64,000 nt of DNA. Source: Paracoccus denitrificans. GTDB taxonomy: Bacteria > Pseudomonadota > Alphaproteobacteria > Rhodobacterales > Rhodobacteraceae. Positions 27,422-36,692 of the stretch are shown in pieces. How positions within the stretch are numbered: the stretch's first letter is position 1; each line of letters begins with the position of its first letter. The stretch covers positions 1 through 64,000 of the forward strand of contig VAFL01000003.1 in assembly GCA_005768755.1 (NCBI GenBank), given 5' to 3'. Position numbers and translations under genes: made by a program. Below the pieces are notes generated by a model. The model did no database searches. It worked only from the letters and a program-made list of their open reading frames with translations, and was not told the origin of the DNA.

Positions 27422-28801
27422 ATGGTCAACCACAGCCGCGCATTTGACGAAATTAGCGCCGTGATCGGGGATCGCCTGTCACAGCGTCAGGCCGACCGTG
27501 ACGAGCATGGCCAGTCCGAGACGTGGCACCGCGCGCCGCCACCCGATGCGGTCGCATGGCCCGAAACCACCGAGGAGGTCAGTCGCATTCTGGCGATCTG
27601 CAATCAGCACGGCGTTCCCGTGATCGGCTGGGGCACCGGCACCTCGCTGGAGGGTCACGCGCTTGCGACGCAGGGCGGACTGGTCTTGGACATGATGCGA
27701 ATGAACCGGGTGCTGACCATAGCGCCCGAGGATATGCTGGCGGTGGTCCAGCCCGGCGTCACACGAGAGGCGCTGAACACGGAATTGCGCGCCACGGGCC
27801 TGTTCTTCCCGATCGATCCGGGTGCCAATGCCTCGCTTGGCGGCATGGCGGCGACACGGGCCTCGGGGACGATGGCGGTGCGCTATGGCACCATGCGCGA
27901 TGCCGTGCTGGGGCTGGAGGTGGTGCTGGCCGACGGGACCGTCGTCCGCACCGGTACGAAGGCCGCGAAATCCAGCGCCGGTTACGACCTGACCGCGCTG
28001 ATGGTTGGATCGGAAGGCACACTCGGCATCATCACCGAATTGACCCTGCGCCTGCATGGACAGCCCGAGGATGTCGCCGCCGCCGTTTGCGCGTTCCCGA
28101 CGCTGGAAGATGCGGTTGGGTGCGTTGCGATGACCATGCAAGCCGGCATCCCGATGGCGCGGATCGAATTCATGGATCCCGTCGCGATGCGGGCGGTGAA
28201 TCTTTTTTCCGGCACCGATTATCCCGAACAACCGCATCTGATGATCGAATTCAACGGTTCGCCCGATTCGGTGCGCGCCAATGCCGAGGCCTTTGGCGAC
28301 ATCGCGGCCGAATCCAACGGGCAGGGTTTCCAATGGGCGTCGTCGCCCGAGGATCGTCGCAAACTGTGGGAGGCGCGTCATGCCTCATACTGGGCGACGC
28401 TGAAGCTGCGTCCGGGCGCGACCGGTGTCGTTACGGATGTCTGCGTGCCGATGTCGGAACTGCCCGGTCAGGTCGCCGCAGCAGCCCGTGACATGGAGGC
28501 GGCAGGGATTCTTGGCGACATTGTGGGCCATGTCGGTGACGGTAATTTCCACACCCTCCTGCTGATCGAGCCGGGCAATGCCGAAGAACTGGCCGCAGCC
28601 AAGGACGTGGCGAACGCGATGGCCCGGCGCGCCATCGCCGTGGGCGGAACGGTGTCGGGGGAACATGGCATCGGCATCGGAAAACGTGGGCTGATGGACG
28701 AACAACACGGACCTGCCTGGGCGGTTATGGGGGCTGTGAAGGCGGCGCTGGATCCGAAGAACATCCTGAACCCCGGCAAGCTTGTGCCGGACCCGGACTG
28801 A
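27422..28801 (+). CDS. FAD-linked oxidase, D-lactate dehydrogenase (cytochrome)-like
   Basis: A 459-aa flavoprotein of the vanillyl-alcohol-oxidase fold. The FAD-binding part (about 40-220) includes PVIGWGTGTSLEGHA and MAATRASGTMAVRYG, and VGSEGTLGIITELTLRLH. The C-terminal part has VGHVGDGNFHTLLL and GGTVSGEHGIGIGKR, the metal and substrate site of the DLD/GlcD group. It probably oxidises D-lactate or a similar 2-hydroxy acid and passes electrons to cytochrome c or quinone. The start ATG 27422 follows AAGGGGAAAG; the earlier frame overlaps the ClC gene on the other strand. Confidence 0.92.
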   Translation: MVNHSRAFDEISAVIGDRLSQRQADRDEHGQSETWHRAPPPDAVAWPETTEEVSRILAICNQHGVPVIGWGTGTSLEGHALATQGGLVLDMMRMNRVLTIAPEDMLAVVQPGVTREALNTELRATGLFFPIDPGANASLGGMAATRASGTMAVRYGTMRDAVLGLEVVLADGTVVRTGTKAAKSSAGYDLTALMVGSEGTLGIITELTLRLHGQPEDVAAAVCAFPTLEDAVGCVAMTMQAGIPMARIEFMDPVAMRAVNLFSGTDYPEQPHLMIEFNGSPDSVRANAEAFGDIAAESNGQGFQWASSPEDRRKLWEARHASYWATLKLRPGATGVVTDVCVPMSELPGQVAAAARDMEAAGILGDIVGHVGDGNFHTLLLIEPGNAEELAAAKDVANAMARRAIAVGGTVSGEHGIGIGKRGLMDEQHGPAWAVMGAVKAALDPKNILNPGKLVPDPD

Positions 28802-28859
28802 GGACGGAACCACACTTCCCGACCCCGTGTTGGGTTGTATGTCGAAAGGAGAACCAGAC

Positions 28860-29087
28860 ATGGCCCATCCCCCAAATCAGCCGGTTGAAAAGCAGGCCCG
28901 TCGTCATACACCCGCCATTATTGCCATTATCGTGGCGATTGTGGTGGTGATTCTCGCCTTTCTGGTCTTTGGCGGAACGGACCCCGAAGAGGTATCGGAC
29001 GAACCGACAGCCACGACGTCTGCACCGGCGGCGGGCGCGACCACCGACACGACGCCAGCGGGTGCCGAGACAGCGCCCGCGCAATAG
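28860..29087 (+). CDS. Small single-pass membrane protein, function unknown
   Basis: A 75-aa protein: short charged N-terminus (QPVEKQARRH), one strong helix (about 18-40, IIAIIVAIVVVILAFLVF) and a Thr/Ala/Pro-rich, acidic outer tail. The ATG 28860 is preceded by AAAGGAG. It follows the dehydrogenase gene by 58 bp in the same direction and may be its last co-transcribed member. No motif indicates a role. Confidence 0.75.
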   Translation: MAHPPNQPVEKQARRHTPAIIAIIVAIVVVILAFLVFGGTDPEEVSDEPTATTSAPAAGATTDTTPAGAETAPAQ

Positions 29088-29224
29088 ACAGGTCCCAGGC
29101 GGAGCTCCGATCCGGCACTCCACGGCGCAAAGATGTCCGCTGACGCTTTCGTGAGCGGTTTGCGGTCGTGACTTTGTGATGATGCGCTGCGATAAGTCGG
29201 AAAACCGACAAAAACGGGGGCATC

Positions 29225-30025
29225 ATGTCGCGCATCGTCACCATTCTTTCGGCCTTGGCCCTGCTGCTGCTGGCGGCTTGCGGCGGTGGCCAACGCAGCG
29301 TCGTTGTCCCTGCTGGTGGCGGCGGGTGGGTTGGCGGTGCCGTGCCGCAACTGGGCGACAACGCCCCGCATCAATGGGTCGGTGGGCACCCCTACGACTT
29401 GCCGGTGCATGGCATCGACATTTCGCGCTGGCAGGGGACCATCGACTGGAACCGCGCCCGCACATCGGGCATCAGCTTCGCCTTCCTGAAGGCCACCGAA
29501 GGTGCCGACCATTCTGACCCCGAATTCCAGCGCTACTGGCGCGAGGCTGGGGCGGCCCGCCTTCCGCGCGGCGCGTATCATTACTATTACTTCTGCCGGA
29601 CAGGCGCAGAACAGGCCGCATGGTTCATCCGTAATGTTCCGCGCGAACGCGGCTCTCTGCCGCCTGTTCTGGATATCGAATGGACACATTCGCGGACCTG
29701 CCCGCGCCGCCCCGGCTCTGCCGAGATCCTGCGCGAGGCGTCGATCTTTCTGTCCATCCTTGAACGCCATTACGGACAGCGGCCCATCGTCTATACCACA
29801 GTCGATTTCTACCGCGACACCGGCATCGGCCGGTTGAACGCGGAATTCTGGCTGCGCTCGGTCGCGGGCCACCCGCGCGGCGTTTATCCCGGCCAACGCT
29901 GGACTTTCTGGCAGTATACAGGCACCGGCAGCGTCCCGGGTATCCGTGGCAATGTCGACATCAACGCCTTCGCGGGCAGTGCGAATGATTGGCGCGCATG
30001 GTTGAATCGTCGACTGGTGCGCTGA
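29225..30025 (+). CDS. GH25 (lysozyme-type muramidase) lipoprotein
   Basis: A 266-aa protein with a lipoprotein signal peptide (LLLLAAC, lipidated Cys19) and one glycoside hydrolase family 25 domain (about 58-260). Catalytic features: HGIDISRWQG with Asp65 and VLDIEW with Asp150 and Glu152, plus FWQYTGTGSVPGIRGNVDINAF. It would cleave peptidoglycan in the periplasm or at the outer membrane. Its 3' end overlaps the next gene by 28 bp. Confidence 0.92.
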   Translation: MSRIVTILSALALLLLAACGGGQRSVVVPAGGGGWVGGAVPQLGDNAPHQWVGGHPYDLPVHGIDISRWQGTIDWNRARTSGISFAFLKATEGADHSDPEFQRYWREAGAARLPRGAYHYYYFCRTGAEQAAWFIRNVPRERGSLPPVLDIEWTHSRTCPRRPGSAEILREASIFLSILERHYGQRPIVYTTVDFYRDTGIGRLNAEFWLRSVAGHPRGVYPGQRWTFWQYTGTGSVPGIRGNVDINAFAGSANDWRAWLNRRLVR

Positions 30026-30693
30026 CCGGGCGCTTCATCTGGGCGGCGCCCGGCCAGCATGGTCGGGCGCGGCTGATTGCGGAATTCGTGGCGCTGTTCA
30101 TCGCAATCCCGGTCGCAATCGCCGTGTTCATGCCGCCCAGCTATCTGTTTGCGTCGCTGGCCTTCTTCTCGCTCGTCGGGCTTGGGTTGCTTTGGTACAC
30201 GGGAAACTTCAATTGGCGAGAGCTGCTGTGGGGGTGGGGCCGCTTTGACTGGCGCATGGTCGCGGCATTCGCGGCGATAACCTTCACTGCGTCGGTCATC
30301 GTGATGTATTTGACCGCGCCGGATGCAATGTTCCGCTTTCTGCGCACCAACTGGCGATTCATGCTGGTGATCTGGGTGCTTTACCCGATCCTGTCTGCGC
30401 TGCCGCAGGAACTGATCTTCCGCGTGTTGTTCTTCCATCGCTTCGGGCGTCTTTTCAGCGGCCCGAAGCAGGCTGTGCTGGCCAATGCCGCGATCTTCAG
30501 CCTGGCACATCTGATGTATTGGAGCTGGATCGTCGCCGTCTTCACCTTCGCGGGCGGCCTGGCCTTCGCTGTGGCCTACCTTCGGCGCGGGTTTCCCTAT
30601 GCATGGTTTCTGCACGCCATCGCCGGAAATATCCTGTTCGCCGTCGGGATGGGCGTCTATTTCTATTCGGGCGGTGTTCAGCGCCCCTTCTGA
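29998..30693 (+). CDS. CPBP family intramembrane metalloprotease-like protein
   Basis: A 231-aa protein with about eight helices. The Rce1/CPBP motifs are found in order: PQELIFR (136-142), FSLAH (His171) and HAIAGN (His206, Asn211). Motif 1 is normally EExxxR; here the first Glu is Gln137 and Glu138 remains. The protein could be an active protease of a variant subgroup or a non-catalytic relative. The ATG at 29998 lies inside the GH25 gene; a TTG at 29989 is the alternative. Coupling to the GH25 lipoprotein suggests a shared envelope role. Confidence 0.85.
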   Translation: MVESSTGALTGRFIWAAPGQHGRARLIAEFVALFIAIPVAIAVFMPPSYLFASLAFFSLVGLGLLWYTGNFNWRELLWGWGRFDWRMVAAFAAITFTASVIVMYLTAPDAMFRFLRTNWRFMLVIWVLYPILSALPQELIFRVLFFHRFGRLFSGPKQAVLANAAIFSLAHLMYWSWIVAVFTFAGGLAFAVAYLRRGFPYAWFLHAIAGNILFAVGMGVYFYSGGVQRPF

Positions 30694-30770
30694 TACCTTC
30701 CGCGCCTGCATCGCCTTGACTTCCTGCCGCCGTGGCTGTTCATGCGGAGGCTGAACGAAAGAGGTCCGCC

Positions 30771-32546
30771 ATGCACGCCTATCGCAGCCACACCTGCGCC
30801 GATCTGACCGCCAAGAATGCCGGGGAAACAATCCGCCTTTCGGGCTGGGTCCATCGCGTTCGCGACCACGGGGGCGTGCTGTTCGTCGATCTGCGCGATC
30901 ATTACGGCATGACCCAGGTGCTGGCCGACAGCGACAGCCCGGCCTTTGCGGCGATGGAGAAGCTGCGTGCGGAAACCGTGATCCGCGTCGACGGCCGGGT
31001 AAAATTGCGCGACGAAAGCCTGGTGAACCCGAAGTTGCCCACCGGCGAGATCGAGGTCTACACGACCGAAATCGAAGTGCTTGGCCCCGCCGACGAACTG
31101 CCGCTGCCGGTCTTCGGCGATCAGGATTACCCGGAAGAAACCCGGCTGACTTACCGCTTCCTGGACCTGCGCCGCGAATCGCTGCACAACAACATCATGC
31201 TGCGCTCCAAGGTCGTGCGCTCGCTTCGTAACCGCATGTGGGACAGCGGCTTCACCGAATTCCAGACGCCGATCATCACGGCCAGCAGCCCTGAAGGCGC
31301 GCGTGACTTCCTGGTGCCGTCGCGCCTGCATCCGGGCAAGTTCTATGCGCTGCCGCAGGCGCCCCAGCAGTTCAAGCAGCTGATCATGGTTGCGGGCTTC
31401 GACCGCTATTTCCAGATCGCGCCCTGCTTCCGCGACGAAGACCCGCGCGCCGACCGCTCACCCACCGATTTCTACCAGCTGGATATCGAGATGTCCTTTG
31501 TCGATCAGGAGGACGTGTTCAACACCGTCCAGCCGGTCGTTCAGGGCCTGTTCGAAGAATTCGGCGGCGGGCGTCCGGTGGATACCGACTGGCCGCGCAT
31601 TCCCTATGCTGAATCGATGCTGAAATACGGCAGCGACAAGCCTGACCTGCGCAACCCGATCGAGATGCAGGTGGTCAGCGACCATTTCCGCGATTCCGGT
31701 TTTGCGATCTTCGCCAAGCTGCTGGAACAGGACGGCACCGAGGTCCGCGCAATCCCCGCGCCGACCGGTGGCAGCCGCAAATTCGCCGACCGCATGAACG
31801 CCTTCGCGCAGAAGGAAGGTCTGCCCGGCATGGGCTATATCTTCTGGCGGAAGGCTGACGACGGCTCGACCGAGGCAGCCGGTCCCATCGCCAAGAACAT
31901 CGGCCCTGAACGGACCGAGGCGATCCGCCAGCAGCTTGGCTTGGGCGAGGGCGATGCGGCCTTCTTCTTGGGCGGCAAGCCCGAAACCTTTGAAGCCGTT
32001 GCCGGCCGTGCGCGCAACGAAATCGGGCGTGAGCTCGGCCTGACCGACGAAAACCAGTTCAAATTCGCTTGGATCGTCGATTTCCCGATGTATGAGAAGA
32101 CCGATGAGGGCAAGATCGACTTCAGCCACAACCCTTTCAGCATGCCGCAGGGCGGGATGGAGGCGCTGAATGGCGATCCGCTGCAGGTGCTGGGCTATCA
32201 GTATGACCTGGCCTGTAACGGCTACGAACTGATTTCGGGCGCGATCCGCAACCACAAGCCGGAAATCATGTTCAAGGCGTTCGAACTGGCTGGCTATCCG
32301 GCGTCCGAAGTCGAGAAGCGGTTTGGCGGCATGGTCAAGGCCTTCCGTTATGGCGCGCCACCGCACGGTGGTTGCGCAGCCGGCATCGACCGAATCGTGA
32401 TGCTGCTGGCGGATGAGCAGAACATCCGCGAGGTCATCATGTTCCCGATGAACCAGCGGGCCGAGGACCTGATGATGGGCGCGCCGTCCGAACCGACTAA
32501 CGAACAGATGCGAGAGCTGCGGCTTCGCGCGCTGCCCAAGGAATAA
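30771..32546 (+). CDS. aspS: Aspartyl-tRNA synthetase
   Basis: A 591-aa class II synthetase. The N-terminal OB-fold anticodon domain ([26 protein letters not shown]) is followed by class II motif 2 ([26 protein letters not shown]), the bacterial GAD insertion (about 290-420) and motif 3 ([19 protein letters not shown]). It charges tRNA-Asp. Whether it also charges tRNA-Asn cannot be told from this window. The start ATG 30771 is preceded by AAAGAGG. Confidence 0.97.
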   Translation: MHAYRSHTCADLTAKNAGETIRLSGWVHRVRDHGGVLFVDLRDHYGMTQVLADSDSPAFAAMEKLRAETVIRVDGRVKLRDESLVNPKLPTGEIEVYTTEIEVLGPADELPLPVFGDQDYPEETRLTYRFLDLRRESLHNNIMLRSKVVRSLRNRMWDSGFTEFQTPIITASSPEGARDFLVPSRLHPGKFYALPQAPQQFKQLIMVAGFDRYFQIAPCFRDEDPRADRSPTDFYQLDIEMSFVDQEDVFNTVQPVVQGLFEEFGGGRPVDTDWPRIPYAESMLKYGSDKPDLRNPIEMQVVSDHFRDSGFAIFAKLLEQDGTEVRAIPAPTGGSRKFADRMNAFAQKEGLPGMGYIFWRKADDGSTEAAGPIAKNIGPERTEAIRQQLGLGEGDAAFFLGGKPETFEAVAGRARNEIGRELGLTDENQFKFAWIVDFPMYEKTDEGKIDFSHNPFSMPQGGMEALNGDPLQVLGYQYDLACNGYELISGAIRNHKPEIMFKAFELAGYPASEVEKRFGGMVKAFRYGAPPHGGCAAGIDRIVMLLADEQNIREVIMFPMNQRAEDLMMGAPSEPTNEQMRELRLRALPKE

Positions 32547-32754
32547 GGCTGGCGCTGCGGCAGGGCCATGCCCCCGCCGCGGCGTTGCCGTCAACCGGCA
32601 CGAGTGACGCCAGATCTCACGGGTGCGGCGCAGCGATTGGCGTTGCGCTGCCCGAACGCCCTGCATCGGCGACCAAAATTTCCGCCCGCTGTATTCGGCT
32701 TTCGCCGTTCAAATTGGACTTGAGGGGCGTCGGCAACGATACCATCATGCCGCC

Positions 32755-33498
32755 ATGAAACGAACCGCTGCAGACCGCCCGCTAGGCCCCGAGATTACCG
32801 AATGGACGCCCCCGCCGCGCCCCGGACCCGACGTGATCGAAGGTCGCTATCTGCGATTGCAGCGGCTGTCGCCCGAGCGCGATGCGCCCGATATATTTGC
32901 CGCGACGCTGGCGACACCGTCCGTCTGGGACTACCTGGGAAACGGACCTTTCGACACTGCAGGATCGTTGCAGACATGGATGGAGAAAGCCACAGGCTCT
33001 GCTGACGTCTTCTATACCTTCATGGACCGGCAAACTGGTGATCCAATTGGTTACGCGAGTTTCATGAGGATCGACGCGGCCAATGGTGTCCTGGAGATCG
33101 GCAATGTCATGATCACACCCGCGGCTCAGCAAAGCCGCGCGGCGTCAGAGGGGTTGATGGCGATGATTGGCTGGGCCTTCGCCGCTGGCTATCGCCGTGT
33201 CGAATGGAAGTGCAATGCCCTGAACGAGCCTTCGCGGCGCGCGGCGAACCGATATGGTTTCACTTTCGAGGGCATTTTCCGCAATCACATGATCATCAAG
33301 GGGCGCAACCGGGATACAGCATGGTTCGCGATGACAGTAACGGATTGGCCCGCCGTGAAATCTGCACATGACAAATGGCTGAACCCCGACAATTTCGACG
33401 ACGCGGGAGTTCAGAGAAAAAGCTTGTCAGAACTTACCCTTGCAGCCGTGCTGCACGCCGAAACAACCCTATCCACAGCAACGCCGCAGGCCAGTTAG
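32755..33498 (+). CDS. GNAT family N-acetyltransferase (RimJ/RimL-like)
   Basis: A 247-aa protein with one GNAT domain (about 25-205). IEGRYLRLQRLSPERDAPDIF opens the domain, GYASFMRIDAANGVLEIGNVMITPAAQQSRAASEGL holds the acetyl-CoA loop, and VEWKCNALNEPSRRAANRYGFTFEGIFRNHMIIKGRNRDTAWF is characteristic of the RimJ/RimL group. The tail (205-247) is extra. The substrate is unknown. The frame before 32755 is unsupported. Confidence 0.88.
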   Translation: MKRTAADRPLGPEITEWTPPPRPGPDVIEGRYLRLQRLSPERDAPDIFAATLATPSVWDYLGNGPFDTAGSLQTWMEKATGSADVFYTFMDRQTGDPIGYASFMRIDAANGVLEIGNVMITPAAQQSRAASEGLMAMIGWAFAAGYRRVEWKCNALNEPSRRAANRYGFTFEGIFRNHMIIKGRNRDTAWFAMTVTDWPAVKSAHDKWLNPDNFDDAGVQRKSLSELTLAAVLHAETTLSTATPQAS

Positions 33499-33528
33499 CC
33501 CGGCCTTTCCGGCCGTGCCAATCGCCAA

Positions 33529-33557
33529 CCCGTGGTGGAGGAGCAGGCCACCACGGG
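33529..33557. terminator. Perfect 10-bp stem-loop between convergent genes
   Basis: CCCGTGGTGG (33529-33538) pairs exactly with 33548-33557 around a 9-base loop. It lies between the convergent GNAT and response-regulator genes. There is no T-run, so termination strength is uncertain. Confidence 0.45.
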
Positions 33558-33574
33558 CCGGGGACAGGCTGTGA

Positions 33575-34303
33575 TCAGGCGTGGCCAACCGCAGCCAGTC
33601 GTTCATGAACCATCCCGCTGATCCGCGTCAGATCGGTCGCCACACCGCGTCCGGCTTCGTGATCGCGGGCAAGGGCCGCGGCGGCCTCGGCAAGGGGGGT
33701 GTCCTGCGCCGATCGGGCAACGCCGGTCAGGAAACGCGCGATATAGTCGATGGCGCGATTGTCCACCGCATTCGACAACACGTCCGCGACATGGGCCAGA
33801 TCGTCGCGCAATGCGGTCGTGTCAGGCGTGACGATCTCATTTGGCAGCAGACGCGGGCCGGGTTGCAGGTTTTCGGGCGGCAGCGCCGCCAGTATCGTCT
33901 GCTGAAATGCGGCGAGACTGTTGATGGGCTTGGCGATGAAAGCCACGGCGCCGGCGGCCATTGCGGCATCCTTCGTGTCAGGATCGCCCGAAATGCCCAG
34001 CACCAGCGGCGCGAATTCGCGTGTCGCGATCTGCCGGATCAGATCGGCGCCGCTGCCATCTGGCAGACCCATGTCGACAAGCACGATATTGGGGCGATAG
34101 GTTTGCAGATGACGCATTGCTGCAGCCAGACAGTCGGCACGGCGGATGCGCGCACCCGATCGCAGGCAAAGCAGCCTGATCGCCTCGGACGCAAAGCGCG
34201 AATCTTCGACCACAAGCACCGTCAATCCTGAGAGTGGACGACCTGGAAGCTGGGCCTGCCAGATGGCTGGCTCCGGGACGAGTCTGTTCGTATCAATATG
34301 CAT
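33575..34303 (-). CDS. Response regulator with receiver domain and helical C-terminus
   Basis: A 242-aa protein. The receiver domain (about 25-145) has VLVVEDSRF (acidic pair), LVDMGLPDG with the phosphorylatable Asp, and FIAKPI with the conserved Lys. The remaining ~95 residues are Ala-rich and helical and show no helix-turn-helix or enzyme motif; the segment resembles neither OmpR nor NarL outputs. No histidine kinase is adjacent. It may signal by protein-protein contact or pass phosphate onward. Confidence 0.85.
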   Translation of the reverse strand: MHIDTNRLVPEPAIWQAQLPGRPLSGLTVLVVEDSRFASEAIRLLCLRSGARIRRADCLAAAMRHLQTYRPNIVLVDMGLPDGSGADLIRQIATREFAPLVLGISGDPDTKDAAMAAGAVAFIAKPINSLAAFQQTILAALPPENLQPGPRLLPNEIVTPDTTALRDDLAHVADVLSNAVDNRAIDYIARFLTGVARSAQDTPLAEAAAALARDHEAGRGVATDLTRISGMVHERLAAVGHA

Positions 34304-34478
34304 TCTTCCATCCCCTCATGGAATCACCTGATAAGATCAGGCTATGCGAGGAATGACTAAGGCTTGGTTAATCGACGTGCCGTTCCGCTTGGAATTTGCC
34401 CCGCCTGGCCGTAAAAGCCAGACAGGGCTGCTTTCCCGTTCTCAGCACCCGGCGACATCACCTGCAGGAGCGTGACCC

Positions 34479-34748
34479 ATGAATCTCACTGGCGGAATCG
34501 TTCTTTACGCGGTGCTGTGGTTTCTGACGCTTTTTGTCTTGCTGCCCTTCGGGCAGGTCAGCCAGGCCGAGGCCGGCGAAATCGTCCCCGGAACGCATTC
34601 GGGGGCGCCGCATCAGCCCCGGATCGGGCGCAAGATGTTCTGGGCGACTATGATATCGGCGGTTCTGTGGGCGGGCTGCGCCTATGTCATCCTCAGCGGG
34701 ATGATCACCCGCGAGCAGGTGATGAACTGGGACCAACTGATCCGTTGA
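34479..34748 (+). CDS. DUF1467 family membrane protein
   Basis: An 89-aa protein with two helices: about 4-24 (TGGIVLYAVLWFLTLFVLLP) and 55-75 (FWATMISAVLWAGCAYVILS). The central loop PGTHSGAPHQPRIGRKM is typical of DUF1467, a family found in alphaproteobacteria. Function is unknown. A TGCAGGAG-like site precedes the ATG. It converges on the EI24 gene and overlaps it by 44 bp. Confidence 0.85.
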   Translation: MNLTGGIVLYAVLWFLTLFVLLPFGQVSQAEAGEIVPGTHSGAPHQPRIGRKMFWATMISAVLWAGCAYVILSGMITREQVMNWDQLIR

Positions 34749-35421
34749 GCGACTGGAAAAGGTGGGTGAAGGCGGCGGCCGCCAATACCGGGACCGCGAT
34801 ATTCAGCAAGGGCACCGTCAATGCCAGCGCGATGGCGATGCCCAGCATTGTGACGTTGCCAGCGTAGCGTTTGCGCAGCCCGGCCGCCTCGTCACTGTCC
34901 AGGTGCCGGCGGGCGGCCATCTGGAAAAACTCGCGGCCCAGTAGCCAACCGTTCGCACCGTAAAACAGCAGCGGCGCCAAAGGTCCAAGAAAGGGCGATG
35001 CAATCAGCGTCGCAACGGCGACGACTGCGACGACCCCCATCACCGCCAGCGATTCAATCAGACCGTCCCAGAAATCAGGCTCTGTTCCTTTGCGGGTCGG
35101 GTAATGGATTGCTTCGACTTCTGTGGCGACGCGCTCGGCATAGAGGCCCGCGAAACCGGCGGCGACAGGGGCCATCAGGAAATATCCCATCACCGGGAAC
35201 AACAGCAGGCTGCCCCAACTGAGGACTGGACCCAACTGGACCTGACCCCAGACCGGCAGCCAGATCGCACCGCCTGCGAAATGGTGCAAACCCCAGAAGA
35301 TGAGGGCCTGCAGCCCCAGAAGCAACGCGATGGTCAGTCCGATGCCGCGCAGGACAAGTCCGAAGATCCTGCCCCGCAGAAGATCGCCCCAGCCAAGGAA
35401 AAGGGCGCGCGCCCAGATCAT
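34705..35421 (-). CDS. EI24 domain (CysZ-like) membrane protein
   Basis: A 238-aa inner-membrane protein with about four to six helices and an EI24/CysZ fold signature (FGLVLRGIGLTIALLL, YFLMAPVAAGFAGLYAERV, ASPFLGPLAPLLFYGANGWLLGREFFQMAARRHL). CysZ imports sulfate in gammaproteobacteria, but this family also has members of unknown role, and no sulfur genes adjoin it. Its start overlaps the stop of the nitroreductase gene by 4 bp. Confidence 0.85.
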   Translation of the reverse strand: MIWARALFLGWGDLLRGRIFGLVLRGIGLTIALLLGLQALIFWGLHHFAGGAIWLPVWGQVQLGPVLSWGSLLLFPVMGYFLMAPVAAGFAGLYAERVATEVEAIHYPTRKGTEPDFWDGLIESLAVMGVVAVVAVATLIASPFLGPLAPLLFYGANGWLLGREFFQMAARRHLDSDEAAGLRKRYAGNVTMLGIAIALALTVPLLNIAVPVLAAAAFTHLFQSLNGSVGPSSSPARG

Positions 35422-35990
35422 TCCAGCACGGTTGTCTTGGCGGCGATGTCGGGGCGCGGGCGTTCGGGCGGATTTGCGTCACCGCGCGATCCCATGTGGA
35501 TCAGGCCGACGACACGTTCGTTCGCACCAAGGCCCAGATGATCGCGTGCAAAATCGTCTGCCGTGGCGACACCGGTCAGCCAGCAGGCGCCGAACCCACT
35601 GGCGAGCGCGGCATTGACCAGTCCCAGGCAGACCGCTCCGGATGACAGGAACTGTTCCCATTCCGGGATCTTGTCGCTTTCGACCGGGGCTGACACAACC
35701 GCCACCACGACCGGCACAGCGAAAGACCGGCCATGCTTGTCGGCCTTTTCCGGCAGGTTTCCTGCCGCCAGCGAAGCCGTCGTGACCAGGGGGGCAAGGC
35801 GTTCCAACACTGTGCCGCGCAATACGATGAAACGCCACGGCTCCAGCTTGCCGTGATCGGGAACGCGCGCCGCCATGGTCAGAAGCTGCAACAGTTCGTC
35901 ATCAGTCGGGCCGGGGCCGGTCATCAGCGCAGGCGGATAAGACCGGCGCGTGCGCAGGAAATCAATCGTGTCAGCAACGGGTTGTGTCAT
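35418..35990 (-). CDS. Nitroreductase family protein (FMN)
   Basis: A 190-aa flavoprotein: FLRTRRSYPPALM (FMN phosphate contact), VPDHGKLEPWRFIVL and the C-terminal GFGACWLTGVATADDFARDHLGLGANERVVGLIHMG. It resembles the YdjA-type short nitroreductases. It would reduce a small acceptor using NAD(P)H; the natural substrate is unknown. The start ATG 35990 is preceded by GGAG; a frame from 36014 adds eight residues with less support. Confidence 0.9.
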   Translation of the reverse strand: MTQPVADTIDFLRTRRSYPPALMTGPGPTDDELLQLLTMAARVPDHGKLEPWRFIVLRGTVLERLAPLVTTASLAAGNLPEKADKHGRSFAVPVVVAVVSAPVESDKIPEWEQFLSSGAVCLGLVNAALASGFGACWLTGVATADDFARDHLGLGANERVVGLIHMGSRGDANPPERPRPDIAAKTTVLE

Positions 35991-36078
35991 CGGCGTCTCC
36001 TTCTGTTCAATCATCTAGTCGAGGCGGTCGTCCGCGCCAAGGGTTGACGGGGCATCGCATGAGGCGGATGGAAAAGGA

Positions 36079-36342
36079 ATGAAAGCGAATTTGCCCGATC
36101 TTCGTCATCTCGGCTATCCCGGCGCTGAAATCGCGCTGCGCGTGACGCCGCGCGCCTCGGCCAGCAGAATGACGGTAGAAAGCGGCCAGATCCGTGTTGC
36201 GGTGACAGCTGCCCCGGAAAAGGGGCGCGCCAATGCGGCAGTTGCGAAGCTGCTGGCCAAGGCAGTCGGTCTGCCGCCCTCGCACCTTGTTCTGCTGCGT
36301 GGTCAGACAGGGCGCGACAAGCTGTTTCGGGTCATGGACTAG
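36079..36342 (+). CDS. DUF167 (YggU) family protein
   Basis: An 87-aa protein with the compact DUF167 fold: IALRVTPRASASRMTV, VAVTAAPEKGRANAAVAKLLAKAVGLPPS and VLLRGQTGRDKLFRV. Function is unknown although the family is widespread. An AAAGGA site precedes the ATG. It is divergent from the nitroreductase gene and its stop overlaps the next convergent gene by 4 bp. Confidence 0.9.
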   Translation: MKANLPDLRHLGYPGAEIALRVTPRASASRMTVESGQIRVAVTAAPEKGRANAAVAKLLAKAVGLPPSHLVLLRGQTGRDKLFRVMD

Positions 36343-36575
36343 CGGCGGTCCAGACGGTAACCTCCTTCGGGAAGGTTCAGTGCGGCGCGCAATTCGTCAA
36401 CTTGTCGCATGCTCAGCGTGATTTCACTGTATCGGTCGCCGTCGGCCTCGTCCTGACGAACCACGACGCGGTCGTCGAAGGCTGTAATGATGACGTCGCC
36501 CTGCAAGGGTGCGGTTTCGGGTTCGTCGATCAGCGTAATGACGGTGGCGTCGAAGTCGTGTTCGATCGTGAACAT
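36339..36575 (-). CDS. Small conserved-looking protein, function unknown
   Basis: A 78-aa soluble, acidic protein (MFTIEHDFDATVITLIDEPE start) with predicted beta strands followed by a helix (ITLSMRQVDELRAALNL) and a basic end (RLDRR). No known motif is recognised. It converges on the DUF167 gene with a 4-bp overlap, and codon use looks like that of its neighbours, which supports a real gene. Confidence 0.65.
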   Translation of the reverse strand: MFTIEHDFDATVITLIDEPETAPLQGDVIITAFDDRVVVRQDEADGDRYSEITLSMRQVDELRAALNLPEGGYRLDRR

Positions 36576-36634
36576 TTTTGGCTGCCTTCGTTTTTATATT
36601 TTGCGTATTCCCTGACAGGGTGGACGGAACGGGT

Positions 36635-36663
36635 TTGCCTCGCAAGTGGTGCTTCTCTATTCT
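36635..36663 (+). promoter_or_regulatory. Putative sigma70-type promoter of the M48 lipoprotein gene
   Basis: TTGCCT (36635-36640), a 17-base spacer and TATTCT (36658-36663) lie 29 bases upstream of the chosen ATG. The match is by eye only. Confidence 0.35.
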
Positions 36664-36692
36664 GGTCCGCATAAAGCTTGCGGGAATTGATC

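Noticed and set aside
31458..32666. A 402-residue minus-strand frame opposite aspS
   Set aside because: Shadow of aspS; no family match and conflicts with a full-length synthetase.
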